A stretch of 64,000 nt of DNA from Microbacterium thalassium (GTDB lineage: Bacteria > Actinomycetota > Actinomycetes > Actinomycetales > Microbacteriaceae). Below the pieces are notes generated by a model. It saw nothing but the letters and a program-made list of their open reading frames with translations, searched no databases and was not told the origin of the DNA. This document shows positions 41,776-51,521 of the stretch, piece after piece; the stretch's first letter is position 1, and every line of letters begins with the position of its first letter. The position numbers were made by a program, and so were the translations under genes. The stretch spans positions 3,348,001 to 3,412,000 of the forward strand of contig NZ_JACHML010000001.1 of assembly GCF_014208045.1 (NCBI RefSeq), written 5' to 3'.

Positions 41776-43421
41776 CCCGAACTCTCATCGTCGGCGCCGG
41801 CGGCTCCGGCATCCCGCTCGCCGTCCGCCTGAGCGAGGACCCGGACCGCGAGGTCATCCTCCTCGAGGCCGGCGAGGCCGACGGGCCGACCCCGCCGGAG
41901 CTGCTCGACGCGTCCACGGTGCAGGGCGCGATGCCCGGACACGCGGCCAACTGGGCCTACCCCGGCAACCTCACGCCCGACCTTCCGTACATGATCGCGC
42001 GCGGGCGCATCCTCGGCGGCTCGAGCGCCCTCAACGGCGCCTACTTCGTGCGACCGCGTCCCGTCGACTGCGCGGCGTGGGCGGCGCAGGCGGGGCCGGA
42101 GTGGTCGTACGACGCCCTGCTCCCGGCGATGCGGGCGATGGAGGCGGATGCCGACCACCCGGATGCCGCCGCGCACGGCGCCTCGGGCCCGATGCCCATC
42201 AGCCGGCCGCCGCAGACCGGCCGCGCCGCACGCGCGTTCACGGCGGCGGCGGTCGAACTCGGGTTCGCCCGCGAACCCGACAAGAACGACTCCGACGCCC
42301 CCGGCGTCGGCCCCGTACCGGCGAACATCGTCGACGGATGCCGCATGAGCACGGCGCTGACCTACCTCGACGACGACGCCCGCGCGCGCATCGACATCCG
42401 CGGCGGGACGCGCGTCACGCGCGTGCTCATCGAGGGCGGTCGCGCGATCGGCGTCGAGACCGCCGACGGCGTCATCCGCGCCGACGAGGTCGTGCTGTCG
42501 GCCGGCGCCATCGGCTCGGCGCACCTGCTGCTCAGCAGCGGCATCGGCCCGCGAGCGCAGCTCGAGGCGTTCGGCGTCGACGTCGTCGCCGACCTCCCCG
42601 TCGGGGCGGCGTTCAGCGACCATCCCGACATCGCCGTGGGCTGGCAGGCGAAGCGGGCGGTGTTCGACCCCCGCGAGGCGTTCGCCTTCCCCACGGCGCT
42701 CAACCTCGACTCGGGCGCCGGCGACGCCGCCGACGGCGACCTCGAGGTCCTGTTGTCGGTCAAGCCCCTCGGCTACCTGCTGACCGGGTCCACCCACGGC
42801 CTCGCGGCCGGGATCGGCCACGGCCTGCGGCATCCGATCCGCACCCTGCGCTCGCTGCTGGGCGCGTCCGTGCGACGGATGGCCGAGCAGATCCACCACT
42901 TCCACGACCTGCAGCTGATCGTGGGGCTGCAGCTGCCCGCAGGCCGCGGGACGATCACGCTGGCCTCGGCCGATCCGCTGCATCCGCCCCGGATCGACTA
43001 CCGCTATCTCGAGGACCCGGGAGACCTGGCGCGCATGCGGGTCGGCATCCGCACCGCCGTCGCGCTGCTGCGGTCGCGGGCGTTCGCCGGGCTCTTCGAC
43101 CACCTCACCGAGCTCGACGACGATGTCCTGGACGACGACGACCGCCTCGACGCCTGGATGCGGGGGCACCTCGGCACCGCGATCCACATGTGCGGCACGG
43201 CGCCGATGGGCGCCGTCGTCGACGGGCACGGGCGCGTGCACGGAATCGCGGGCCTCCGGGTCGCCGACACGTCGATCCTGCCGCGCGTGCCGTCGCGAGG
43301 GCCCTTCGCGTCGGCGGTGCTCGTCGGCGAGCGGATCGCCGAGCTCATGCGGGACGAGCCGGCAGGCGACGCGGCGGATGGGGCGGTGCCGGGCGGCGCC
43401 CGCGGGCGCAGCCGTTCCTAG
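41772..43421 (+). CDS. mftG: Mycofactocin dehydrogenase MftG (GMC oxidoreductase)
   Basis: MftG is a flavoprotein that reoxidises mycofactocinol and passes electrons towards the respiratory chain. The 549-residue protein starts TRTLIVGAGGSGIPLAVRLSED (FAD dinucleotide fold), has RGRILGGSSALNGAYFVR (GMC signature 1), LSAGAIGSAHLLLSSGIGP (signature 2) and the C-terminal active-site His in AIHMCGTAPMG. Coupled to mftR by GTGA. It overlaps the convergent GNAT gene by 4 bp. Confidence 0.93.
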   Translation: MTRTLIVGAGGSGIPLAVRLSEDPDREVILLEAGEADGPTPPELLDASTVQGAMPGHAANWAYPGNLTPDLPYMIARGRILGGSSALNGAYFVRPRPVDCAAWAAQAGPEWSYDALLPAMRAMEADADHPDAAAHGASGPMPISRPPQTGRAARAFTAAAVELGFAREPDKNDSDAPGVGPVPANIVDGCRMSTALTYLDDDARARIDIRGGTRVTRVLIEGGRAIGVETADGVIRADEVVLSAGAIGSAHLLLSSGIGPRAQLEAFGVDVVADLPVGAAFSDHPDIAVGWQAKRAVFDPREAFAFPTALNLDSGAGDAADGDLEVLLSVKPLGYLLTGSTHGLAAGIGHGLRHPIRTLRSLLGASVRRMAEQIHHFHDLQLIVGLQLPAGRGTITLASADPLHPPRIDYRYLEDPGDLARMRVGIRTAVALLRSRAFAGLFDHLTELDDDVLDDDDRLDAWMRGHLGTAIHMCGTAPMGAVVDGHGRVHGIAGLRVADTSILPRVPSRGPFASAVLVGERIAELMRDEPAGDAADGAVPGGARGRSRS

Positions 43422-44014
43422 AGGCGCATGGCGAGCGCCTGCACGCCGTCGTGGGACCGCACGCGCGTGAACCCGATCCGCTCGTAGAAGGCGATCGCGG
43501 CCTCGTTGCGCGCGTCGGCGACCAGGTGCAGGCCCGTCACGCCGGCCTCGCGCAGCGCGGCGGCGAGCGTGTCGATGAGGCGCCTGCCCCAGCCCTGGCC
43601 CTGCACCTCGGGCAGCAGGTCGATGTGCAGGTGCGCGGGATGCGCGTCGCCGTACGGCTCGGCGCCGCCGCGGCGCCCGTAGGCGTAGATCAGCGTGCCG
43701 TCCTGACGGGTCCGCTCGACCTCGGGCCTCGGCCAGCGGTCCGCGAAGCGCGGCCACCAGGAGCCGGCGAACCAGTCCTCGAACGCGCGCGTGTCGGGGG
43801 CGCCCACGACGTATCCCGCGACCCGGCCGTCGTCGGTCTCGACGACGAAGGCGAACTCCGGGTGCCGCGCGACGTACGGCAGCACGAACACCTCGCCCCA
43901 CAGGTCGTCGTCGGCGAAGATCCCGGTCGCGTCGGCGCCGGCATCCGCCGTCTTGAGGCAGATGTCGGCGAGCGCGGGCTCGTCGCCCGGGCGGAAGGGT
44001 CGGATGCGGGGCAC
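43418..44014 (-). CDS. GNAT family N-acetyltransferase
   Basis: The 198-residue protein has a GNAT N-terminus (IRPFRPGDEPALADICLKTADAG), the acetyl-CoA loop LLPEVQGQGWGRRLIDTLAAALR and NEAAIAFYERIGF. It resembles hexosaminidase-associated or aminoglycoside-like GNATs only generally. GTG 44014 lies 6 nt after TAGACT (44026-44021), a leaderless arrangement. It sits directly behind the second copy of the dispersed repeat element. Confidence 0.87.
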   Translation of the reverse strand: MPRIRPFRPGDEPALADICLKTADAGADATGIFADDDLWGEVFVLPYVARHPEFAFVVETDDGRVAGYVVGAPDTRAFEDWFAGSWWPRFADRWPRPEVERTRQDGTLIYAYGRRGGAEPYGDAHPAHLHIDLLPEVQGQGWGRRLIDTLAAALREAGVTGLHLVADARNEAAIAFYERIGFTRVRSHDGVQALAMRL

Positions 44015-44043
44015 CGGCCGAGTCTACGACCCGCCGGTCGTCG

Positions 44044-44143
44044 CGAACGGCGGGGATCCCCGTCACGAGCGGCGGGGATCCCGGCGGACACGCCGAGCCG
44101 CTGACACCGTCGACGGCGGGTCGCTTCGGATCCCCGCCGTTCG
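44044..44143. repeat. Dispersed intergenic inverted-repeat element, copy 2
   Basis: CGAACGGCGGGGATCC (44044-44059) and its inverse GGATCCCCGCCGTTCG (44128-44143) bracket 68 bp, almost the same geometry as copy 1 at 15271-15371. A third degenerate unit, GAGCGGCGGGGATCC, begins at 44067. It fills the gap between modC (leftward) and the GNAT gene. Confidence 0.85.
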
Positions 44144-44176
44144 TGACCGCGGGGTCGGGAGCGCCGCGCAGGACCG

Positions 44177-45297
<1,121 letters not shown>

Positions 45298-45301
<4 letters not shown>

Positions 45302-46119
45302 CGCGGTGTCTCCGCCCGCCAGGCCCGCACCAGCACCAGGACGGCGATCGTCGTCACCAGCAGCAGCAGCGAGAGCGCGACCGCGGTGCCCTGCGACACC
45401 CCGGCGCCGTTGAACGCCGTGTAGATCGCGAGGGGCATCGTGCGCGTGACGCCCGGCGCGTTGCCGGCGAACAGCGCCGTCGCCCCGAACTCGCCCACGG
45501 CGCGCGCGAAGCACAGCACGATGCCCGCGACCAGCCCGGGGCCGGCCAGCGGCAGCGTCACGCGGCGCAGGATCGTCCAGCGTCCGGCGCCGAGCGCGGC
45601 CGCGGTCTGCTCGTAGCCGACGCCGGTCGCCCGCAGCGACCCCTCGACGGCGAGCACGAGGAACGGCAGCGCGACGAACGCCTGCGCGATCACGACCGCC
45701 GTCGTCGTGAACGGCAGGCGGATGCCGGCGTCGGCCAGCAGCTGGCCCGCCCACCCGTTGCGGCCGAACAGGAACAGCAGCGCGACGCCGCCGACCATCG
45801 GCGGCAGCACGAGCGGAACCGTCACGAGCGCCCGCAGCACGGCGGCGCCGCGCGGGTTCATGCGCGCGATGGCGAGCGCGAGCGGCACGCCGAGCACGAC
45901 GCACACCGCGGTGGCGACGAGGCCGGTCGACAGCGACAGACCGAGCGCCGACAGCGCCTCGGGCGAGGTGACGTCCTGCCACAGCGTCGACCACTCGACG
46001 CGCGCGACGAGCGCCGCGAGCGGCACGATCAGCAGCGCGAGCCCGAGGACGGCGGGGACGGCCAGCACGCGCGGGACGAAGCCGCGCGCGCCGACGGCGA
46101 CCGGTTCGCGCGTGCTCAC
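45298..46119 (-). CDS. modB: Molybdate ABC transporter permease
   Basis: The 273-residue permease has six predicted spans and the EAA loop (AAALGAGRWTILRRVTLPLAGPGLVAG), followed by FARAVGEFGATALFAGN, the conserved ModB/CysT stretch. GTG 46119 overlaps the modA stop (GTGA). Confidence 0.93.
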
Positions 46120-46889
46120 GGCGCCCCGAAGCCCTGCTCGGCCAGCACCCGCTGCCCCTCGGCGCCGAGGACGAAGTCCACGAACGCGCCGGCGGCCGCG
46201 GGGTGGGCGGCGCCGGCGAGGGCGACGATCGGATACCGGTTGACGACGTCGGTCGCGCCCTCGGCCTCGACCGCCTCGACGCCGTCCGCGCGGGCGATGT
46301 CGGTCGCGTACACGAGACCCGCGTCGGCTTCGGCGGCGGCGACCTTGGTGAGGACGGCCGTGACGTTCTGCTCCTCGCTCGCCGGGGTCACGTCGACGCC
46401 CGCGTTCGCGAGGAGGACGGCGGATGCCGCACCGCACGGCACCGCGGCGGCGCACAGGACGACGGCGGCGCCGGGATCGGCCAGATCCTCGAGGCCTGCG
46501 ATGCCCCGGGGATCGCCTGCCGGCACCGCGATGACGAGCGTGTTGGTCGCGAACACGCGCGGGTCGGTCGCCAGGCCCGCGTCCGCCACCGCCTGCATGT
46601 TCGCCTCGTCCGCCGACGCGAACACGTCGGCCGGAGCGCCCTCGATCAGCTGCGTGGCCAGCGTGCTGGATCCGTCGTAGACGATGGGGCGCACATCGAT
46701 CCCCGGGTGGAGGCGCTCGAAGGCGGCGGCGAGCTCGTCGAACGCCGCCCCCAGCGAAGCGGCGGCGTACACGGTCACCTCGGCGTCGGCCGGATCGGCC
46801 GCGGAGGCCGCCGACGAGGCGCCCGCGCACCCGCTCAGCGCGAGTGCGGCGACCACGGTCGCGGCGGCGATCAGGACGGCTCGGCGCAT
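46116..46889 (-). CDS. modA: Molybdate-binding lipoprotein
   Basis: The 257-residue protein has a lipoprotein signal ending ALSGC (C21) and the ModA fold: VTVYAAASLGAAFDELAAAFE, YDGSSTLATQLIEGAPADVFASADEANM, and VYATDIARA. It captures molybdate or tungstate outside the membrane and delivers it to ModBC. The regulator gene just upstream ends 1 nt before its start. Confidence 0.94.
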   Translation of the reverse strand: MRRAVLIAAATVVAALALSGCAGASSAASAADPADAEVTVYAAASLGAAFDELAAAFERLHPGIDVRPIVYDGSSTLATQLIEGAPADVFASADEANMQAVADAGLATDPRVFATNTLVIAVPAGDPRGIAGLEDLADPGAAVVLCAAAVPCGAASAVLLANAGVDVTPASEEQNVTAVLTKVAAAEADAGLVYATDIARADGVEAVEAEGATDVVNRYPIVALAGAAHPAAAGAFVDFVLGAEGQRVLAEQGFGAP

Positions 46890-46890
46890 G

Positions 46891-47283
46891 TCACCGCTTC
46901 GGCGTCTCGACGATGACGTTCGTGGCCTTCACGACGGCGACGGCGAGTCCGCCGACCTCGAGTCCGAGCTCGGAGACCGCCTCGGCCGACAGCAGCGAGA
47001 CGACGCGGTGCGGCCCCGACTGGATGTCGACCTGCGCCATCACGCCGTCGACCTGCACGCGCGTCACGAGCCCGACGAACCGGTTCCGCGCGCTCGAGAG
47101 CACGTCGGTCGGGTCGGCCTGCTCGGCGGCCATCTCGGCGGCGCGCGCCGCGAGCGCGTCGCCCGGGATCTCGGCCGGCGTGGCGTCGGTGACGGGGAGG
47201 ATGCCCGCATCCGCCCATCGCCGCACGGTGTCGTCGCTGACGCCCAGCAGCCGGGCGGCCTGCGCGATCTTGTAGCTCGGCAT
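46891..47283 (-). CDS. Molybdate-responsive MerR-HTH/Mop-domain regulator
   Basis: The 130-residue protein joins an excisionase/MerR-type helix-turn-helix (residues 3-45, KIAQAARLLGVSDDTVRRWADAGILP) to a single Mop/TOBE oxyanion-binding domain (SARNRFVGLVTRVQVDGVMAQVDIQSG). It replaces the classical ModE and most likely represses modABC when molybdate is ample. ATG 47283 lies 7 nt after TAGCGT (47296-47291). A repeated palindromic motif follows upstream at 47301-47347. Confidence 0.88.
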   Translation of the reverse strand: MPSYKIAQAARLLGVSDDTVRRWADAGILPVTDATPAEIPGDALAARAAEMAAEQADPTDVLSSARNRFVGLVTRVQVDGVMAQVDIQSGPHRVVSLLSAEAVSELGLEVGGLAVAVVKATNVIVETPKR

Positions 47284-47300
47284 GGTCGCCACGCTAGCAC

Positions 47301-47347
47301 CCGCATCTGCGGATCGAGGCCCTCTGATCCTCCGCATCCGCGGATCG
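47301..47347. promoter_or_regulatory. Candidate molybdate-regulator operators
   Basis: CCGCATCTGCGGATCG (47301-47316) and CCGCATCCGCGGATCG (47332-47347) are direct repeats 31 bp apart, about three helical turns. Each is close to a palindrome (CCGCA-TC-TGCGG; ATCCGCGGAT). They sit between the mod regulator and moeZ and could serve both directions. Confidence 0.55.
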
Positions 47348-47455
47348 TAAGGTCTCCGAGGGAGCCGATGCGCCGTCCGCCGCCCACCGGTGACGAGACG
47401 GGGACGCATGCGGCACGCCGGGCCACGGCGACCGGCCGCGCATTAGCCTGGGGGC

Positions 47456-48580
47456 ATGCCCCTCCCTCCGCTCGTGGAGCCGGTCGCGGCGCTGTCGCCC
47501 GCCGAACGCGCCCGCACCGCGCGGCACCGCGCTCTCGCGCAGCTCGGCGAGCTCGGGCAGCGGCGCCTCGCCGCCGCGCACGTCGCGGTCGTCGGCGCCG
47601 GCGGACTCGGCTCGCCGGTGATCCTCGCCCTCGCCGCCGCCGGCGTCGGCACCCTCACGGTCATCGACAACGACGACGTCGAGGCCTCCAATCTGCAGCG
47701 CCAGGTGATCCACCGCCGCGAGGACGTCGGCGCGGCCAAGGTCGACAGCGCCGCCCGCGCCGCCGCGTCGCTGTCCGACACCGCCGTGACCGGCGTCCGC
47801 GAGCGCCTCACCGCCGGCAACGCGACGCGGCACCTCACCGGCGCCGATCTCGTCATCGACGGGTCCGACACGTTCGACACGCGCGAGGCGGTCGCGGCGG
47901 CGTGCGAGGCGCTCGGCGTGCCGCTCGTGTGGGGCACGGTGCAGGAGTTCGACGGGCAGGTCACGGTGTTCTGGGCGAAGCCGCCCGCGGGCGTCCCGGG
48001 CGTCCGACTGGGCGACCTGTACCCGCCGGGGTCCACCGGCGACGTGCCCACGTGCGCGGATGTCGGCGTGCTCGGCGCGCTGTGCCTGCAGGTCGGATCG
48101 CTCATGGCGCTGGAGGCCGTCAAGCTCATCGCCGGCATCGGCGATCCGCTGCTCGGCCGCGTCCTCGTGGTCGACGCGCTGCGCGCACGGCAGCGCGAGG
48201 TCCCGCTGCGGGCCGCGCGCACGGATGCCGTCCCGCCCCCGGCATCGGCGGGCGAGGCGACGGGCGCCGAGCCGGTCATGCCGTCAGCGCCGCCGCTCGT
48301 CCAGCCGAACGACCTCGACCCGGATGCCGCGACCGTCGTCGACGTTCGCGAGTCCGGCGAAGTCGCCCAGGGCATGATCCGCGGCGCGCTGCACATGCCC
48401 CTCGCCCGGCTGCTCGCCGACCCGCGCGCCCTCGACGGAGCCGCCGACCTCGTGATCGTGTGCCAGGCCGGGGTCCGCGCGCGACGCGCGGCCGAGGCGC
48501 TGCAGGACGCCGGCATCCCGGCATCCGTCCTCGCCGGCGGCATGGACGCGTGGACCGCGCATCACGGAGCGCGCGCATGA
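47456..48580 (+). CDS. moeZ: Adenylyltransferase/sulfurtransferase MoeZ (MoeB-rhodanese)
   Basis: It activates the MoaD C-terminus by adenylation and transfers sulfur. The 374-residue protein has a ThiF/MoeB domain (VAVVGAGGLGSPVILALAAAG; NLQRQVIHRREDVGAAKV) and a C-terminal rhodanese domain with the active Cys in VIVCQAGVRARRAAE. The usual zinc Cys pairs of MoeB are mostly absent (only CADVG), which is noteworthy. ATG 47456 follows TAGCCT (47444-47449) by 6 nt, a leaderless start. It heads the moe-moa operon. Confidence 0.9.
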   Translation: MPLPPLVEPVAALSPAERARTARHRALAQLGELGQRRLAAAHVAVVGAGGLGSPVILALAAAGVGTLTVIDNDDVEASNLQRQVIHRREDVGAAKVDSAARAAASLSDTAVTGVRERLTAGNATRHLTGADLVIDGSDTFDTREAVAAACEALGVPLVWGTVQEFDGQVTVFWAKPPAGVPGVRLGDLYPPGSTGDVPTCADVGVLGALCLQVGSLMALEAVKLIAGIGDPLLGRVLVVDALRARQREVPLRAARTDAVPPPASAGEATGAEPVMPSAPPLVQPNDLDPDAATVVDVRESGEVAQGMIRGALHMPLARLLADPRALDGAADLVIVCQAGVRARRAAEALQDAGIPASVLAGGMDAWTAHHGARA

Positions 48581-49815
48581 GCGGCGCGCGGCTGATCGAG
48601 GTCGAGGCGCACCGCGCCGCCGTCCTCGCGGCCGTGCGCCCCGTCGACGACGTGGAGCTCGCGGTGCGCGACGCCGACGGGCTCACGCTGCGGGAGCCCG
48701 TGCGGGCGGCCGTCGACATCCCGGTCTTCGACAACTCCGCCATGGACGGCTTCGCGGTGCGCTTCGCGGACGTGGCGGGCGCCGCCCCGGAGACCCCGGT
48801 GACGCTGCGCGTCGTCGCAGACCTCCCCGCCGGCACCGACCTGGATCCGCCTCTTGGCGCCGGCGAGGCCGCGCGCATCATGACCGGATCGCCGATGCCC
48901 GCCGACGCCGACGCGGTCGTGCCGTTCGAGGACACCGCGGGCGGGCTGGCCGACTCCCTCGGCGACGTCATCGTGCAGCGGGCGCCGGCCCGGCGCGGCG
49001 CGCACGTGCGGCTGCACGGCGACGACGCGTCCGCCGGCGACGAGGTCCTGCCCGCCGGCGCCGTGCTCGGACCGCTCCAGCGCGCCGCGGCGGCGGCGGC
49101 CGGCGTCGACCGCGTCGTCGTCGCGCGGCGGCCGCGCGTCGCCGTCGTCTCGACCGGGTCCGAACTCGTCCCTCCCGGCGAGCCGCTGCGGCGCGGGCAG
49201 ATCCCCGAGTCCAACAGCGAGCTGCTCACCGGCCTCGCGCGCGACGCGGGAGCCGAGGTCGTGCTGCGCCTCACCGTCCACGACGACGGCGACGGCCCGG
49301 TGCGCGCCGTCGCCGAGGCGCGCGCGCTCGGCGCCGACGCGATCGTCTTCTCGGGCGGCGTGAGCGCCGGCGCCTACGAAGTGGTCAAGACGACGCTCGC
49401 GGACGCCATGGCGTTCACGAAGGTCGCGATGCAGCCGGGCAAGCCGCAGGGCTTCGGAGCCCTCGACGACGGCACGCTGCTGTTCGGGCTCCCGGGGAAC
49501 CCCGTCAGCTCCGCCGTATCGTTCGAGGTGTTCGTGCGCCCGGCGCTGCTGTCGATGCAGGGCCGCGCCGAGCTCGCGCGCCCGGTGCTGCGTCTTCCCG
49601 CGGCGCGCGGGTGGCGCACCCCGCCCGGACGCCGCCAGTACCTTCCCGTCACGATCGACCGCAGCGACCCGGCCGCGTGGCGCGCCGTGCCGGCGACCGG
49701 CGGCGGCTCGCACCTGGCGGGCGGGCTCGGCGGCGCCGAGGCGTACGCCGTCGTGCCGGCCGAGACCGAGCGCGTCGACGCCGGCGACCTCGTCGATGTC
49801 ATGCTGATCTCATGA
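48577..49815 (+). CDS. moeA: Molybdopterin molybdenumtransferase
   Basis: MoeA inserts molybdate into adenylylated molybdopterin. The 412-residue enzyme has VFDNSAMDGFAVRF, the VVSTGSELVPPGEPLRRGQIPESNS stretch, FSGGVSAGAYEVVK and GKPQGFGALDDGTLLFGLPGNPVSS. The true start is ATG 48577, overlapping the moeZ stop (ATGA), although the frame stays open far upstream. Confidence 0.94.
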   Translation: MSGARLIEVEAHRAAVLAAVRPVDDVELAVRDADGLTLREPVRAAVDIPVFDNSAMDGFAVRFADVAGAAPETPVTLRVVADLPAGTDLDPPLGAGEAARIMTGSPMPADADAVVPFEDTAGGLADSLGDVIVQRAPARRGAHVRLHGDDASAGDEVLPAGAVLGPLQRAAAAAAGVDRVVVARRPRVAVVSTGSELVPPGEPLRRGQIPESNSELLTGLARDAGAEVVLRLTVHDDGDGPVRAVAEARALGADAIVFSGGVSAGAYEVVKTTLADAMAFTKVAMQPGKPQGFGALDDGTLLFGLPGNPVSSAVSFEVFVRPALLSMQGRAELARPVLRLPAARGWRTPPGRRQYLPVTIDRSDPAAWRAVPATGGGSHLAGGLGGAEAYAVVPAETERVDAGDLVDVMLIS

Positions 49816-50291
49816 GCTTCACCCACCTGGATGCCGCCGGCCACGCGCGCATGGTCGACGTGACGGACAAGCAGCCCACCGTGCGATCGGCCACCGCGCG
49901 CGGGTTCGTGCGCTGCTCGCCCGACGTCGTCGCGGCGCTGCGCGACGGATCCGTCCCCAAGGGCGATGTCCTCGCGGTCGCCCGCATCGCCGGCATCCAG
50001 GCCGCCAAGCGCACGCCCGAGCTCCTTCCGCTCGCCCACGTCATCGGCGTGCACGGCGCCGTCGTCGACCTCGACATCGTCGACGACGGCATCGAGGTCG
50101 AGGCGACCGTGCGCACCGCCGACCGCACGGGCGTCGAGATGGAGGCCCTCACGGCCGTGTCGGTCGCCGGGCTCGCCGTCGTCGACATGGTCAAGGCGCT
50201 CGACAAGGGCACCTCGATCGAAGGCGTCCGGATCGTCGCGAAGACCGGCGGCAAGAGCGGGGACTGGGTGCGCCCCGGCGAACAGCCGTGA
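49812..50291 (+). CDS. moaC: Cyclic pyranopterin monophosphate synthase
   Basis: MoaC converts the MoaA product 3',8-cyclo-GTP into cyclic pyranopterin monophosphate. The 159-residue protein has ARMVDVTDK, the KRTPELLPLAHVIGVHGA stretch and GVEMEALTAVSVAGLAVVDMVKA, hallmarks of the family. It overlaps moeA by ATGA and mobA by GTGA. Confidence 0.95.
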   Translation: MSFTHLDAAGHARMVDVTDKQPTVRSATARGFVRCSPDVVAALRDGSVPKGDVLAVARIAGIQAAKRTPELLPLAHVIGVHGAVVDLDIVDDGIEVEATVRTADRTGVEMEALTAVSVAGLAVVDMVKALDKGTSIEGVRIVAKTGGKSGDWVRPGEQP

Positions 50292-51268
50292 GCTTCGGCG
50301 CGATCCTGCTCGCCGGCGGCCGCGCGTCGCGGCTCGGCGGAGCCGACAAGCCGCTGCTGCGGATCGGCGACGAGACGCTGCTCGACGCCGCGATCGCCGC
50401 CGTCCGCGACGCCGGAGCATCCGACGTCGTCGCCGTCGGGCCCGACCGCGGGCGCGACGTGACGTGGGTGCGCGAGGATCCGCCGTTCGCCGGTCCCGCC
50501 GCGGCGGTCGTCGCGGGCCTGGACGCACTCGCGACCGAGCCCGAATGGGTCTACGTCCTCGCGTGCGACCTGCCGAACGTGCGCGCCGCCGTGCCCTTCC
50601 TCGCCGAGGCCGCAGCCCTCGTCCCCGCCGACACCGACGGCGTGTGCCTGGCCGACGCCACGTCGCGGCCGCAGTGGCTCACCGGCGTCTACCGCACGCG
50701 GGCGCTGCGGGCGGCGGCATCCGCTCTTCCCGGCGCCGGGCGGGACGCGCCCGTGCGCGCGCTCACCGCCGACCTCGCCGTGGCGGCGCTCGCCGACCCG
50801 GGTGCGCTGTCGGCGGACGTGGACACGTGGGACGACGCCGCGCGCCACGGCGCGACGCACGAGGGCGTGCCGGCCCTCGCGACTCGTGCCAGGATCGAGA
50901 CATCGGCAGCCGACGAACGCGTGCCGAACGAGGAGGTCACCATGAGCGATCAGTCCCAGACCCTTCCGCCCGAAGCGCTCGACGAGTGGGCCGAAGCGCT
51001 GTGCTCGACACTCGGCCTCACCGCCGACCAGCTGCCCGTGGCGGCTGTCCTCGACCTCGCCCGCGACGCCGCACACGGCGTGGCACGCCCCGCGGCGCCC
51101 GTCGGAGCCTTCGCGGCCGGCGTGGCCGCAGGCCTGGCAGGCGGAGACCCGGATGCCGTCGCCCGCGCGATCGGCGAGGTCGTCAAGCTCGCGCGCGGCA
51201 CCGCCCACATCGACGAGGACGCCGAAGCGGAAGAGAGCGCCGACACCGGCGTGATCGGGATCGCCTAG
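50288..51268 (+). CDS. mobA: MobA-type molybdenum cofactor guanylyltransferase with C-terminal DUF6457-like domain
   Basis: MobA adds GMP to the molybdenum cofactor. Residues 1-190 are an NTP-transferase domain (ILLAGGRASRLGGADKPLL; LACDLPNV; RPQWLTGVY). A linker leads to a helical C-terminal domain (residues 219-326) that begins MSDQSQTLPPEALDEWAEAL, a DUF6457-like unit. An internal ATG at 50943 with a GAGGAGG site could also make this domain alone. Start GTG 50288. Confidence 0.88.
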   Translation: MSFGAILLAGGRASRLGGADKPLLRIGDETLLDAAIAAVRDAGASDVVAVGPDRGRDVTWVREDPPFAGPAAAVVAGLDALATEPEWVYVLACDLPNVRAAVPFLAEAAALVPADTDGVCLADATSRPQWLTGVYRTRALRAAASALPGAGRDAPVRALTADLAVAALADPGALSADVDTWDDAARHGATHEGVPALATRARIETSAADERVPNEEVTMSDQSQTLPPEALDEWAEALCSTLGLTADQLPVAAVLDLARDAAHGVARPAAPVGAFAAGVAAGLAGGDPDAVARAIGEVVKLARGTAHIDEDAEAEESADTGVIGIA

Positions 51269-51501
51269 TGCCCCGCGTCCGCTACTTCGCGGCGGCCGAG
51301 GAGGCCGCCGGCCGTGATGAGGAGACGCGCTCCGAGACGACGCTCGGCGCGCTGCGCGTCGCCGTCGCGCGGCAGTACCCGGGACTCGGGGGCATCCTCC
51401 CCCGCTGCGCCGTGCTCGTCGGCGGCGAGCGCGTGGGCGACGACGCGGTGCTCGGCGACGCCGACGTCGTCGACGTCCTGCCGCCGTTCGCCGGCGGCTG
51501 A
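51268..51501 (+). CDS. moaD: MoaD/ThiS family sulfur-carrier protein
   Basis: This 77-residue ubiquitin-like subunit of molybdopterin synthase ends in the required Gly-Gly (DVLPPFAGG). GTG 51268 overlaps the mobA TAG by 1 nt. It delivers sulfur to MoaE after activation by MoeZ. Confidence 0.92.
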   Translation: MPRVRYFAAAEEAAGRDEETRSETTLGALRVAVARQYPGLGGILPRCAVLVGGERVGDDAVLGDADVVDVLPPFAGG

Positions 51502-51521
51502 GACCCGGCGACGGAGGCGGC

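Noticed and set aside
48577..49815. A start for moeA far upstream, as a fusion with moeZ
   Set aside because: The frame is open but the upstream part is out of phase with moeZ coding and lacks motifs; the ATG overlapping the moeZ stop fits the family N-terminus.
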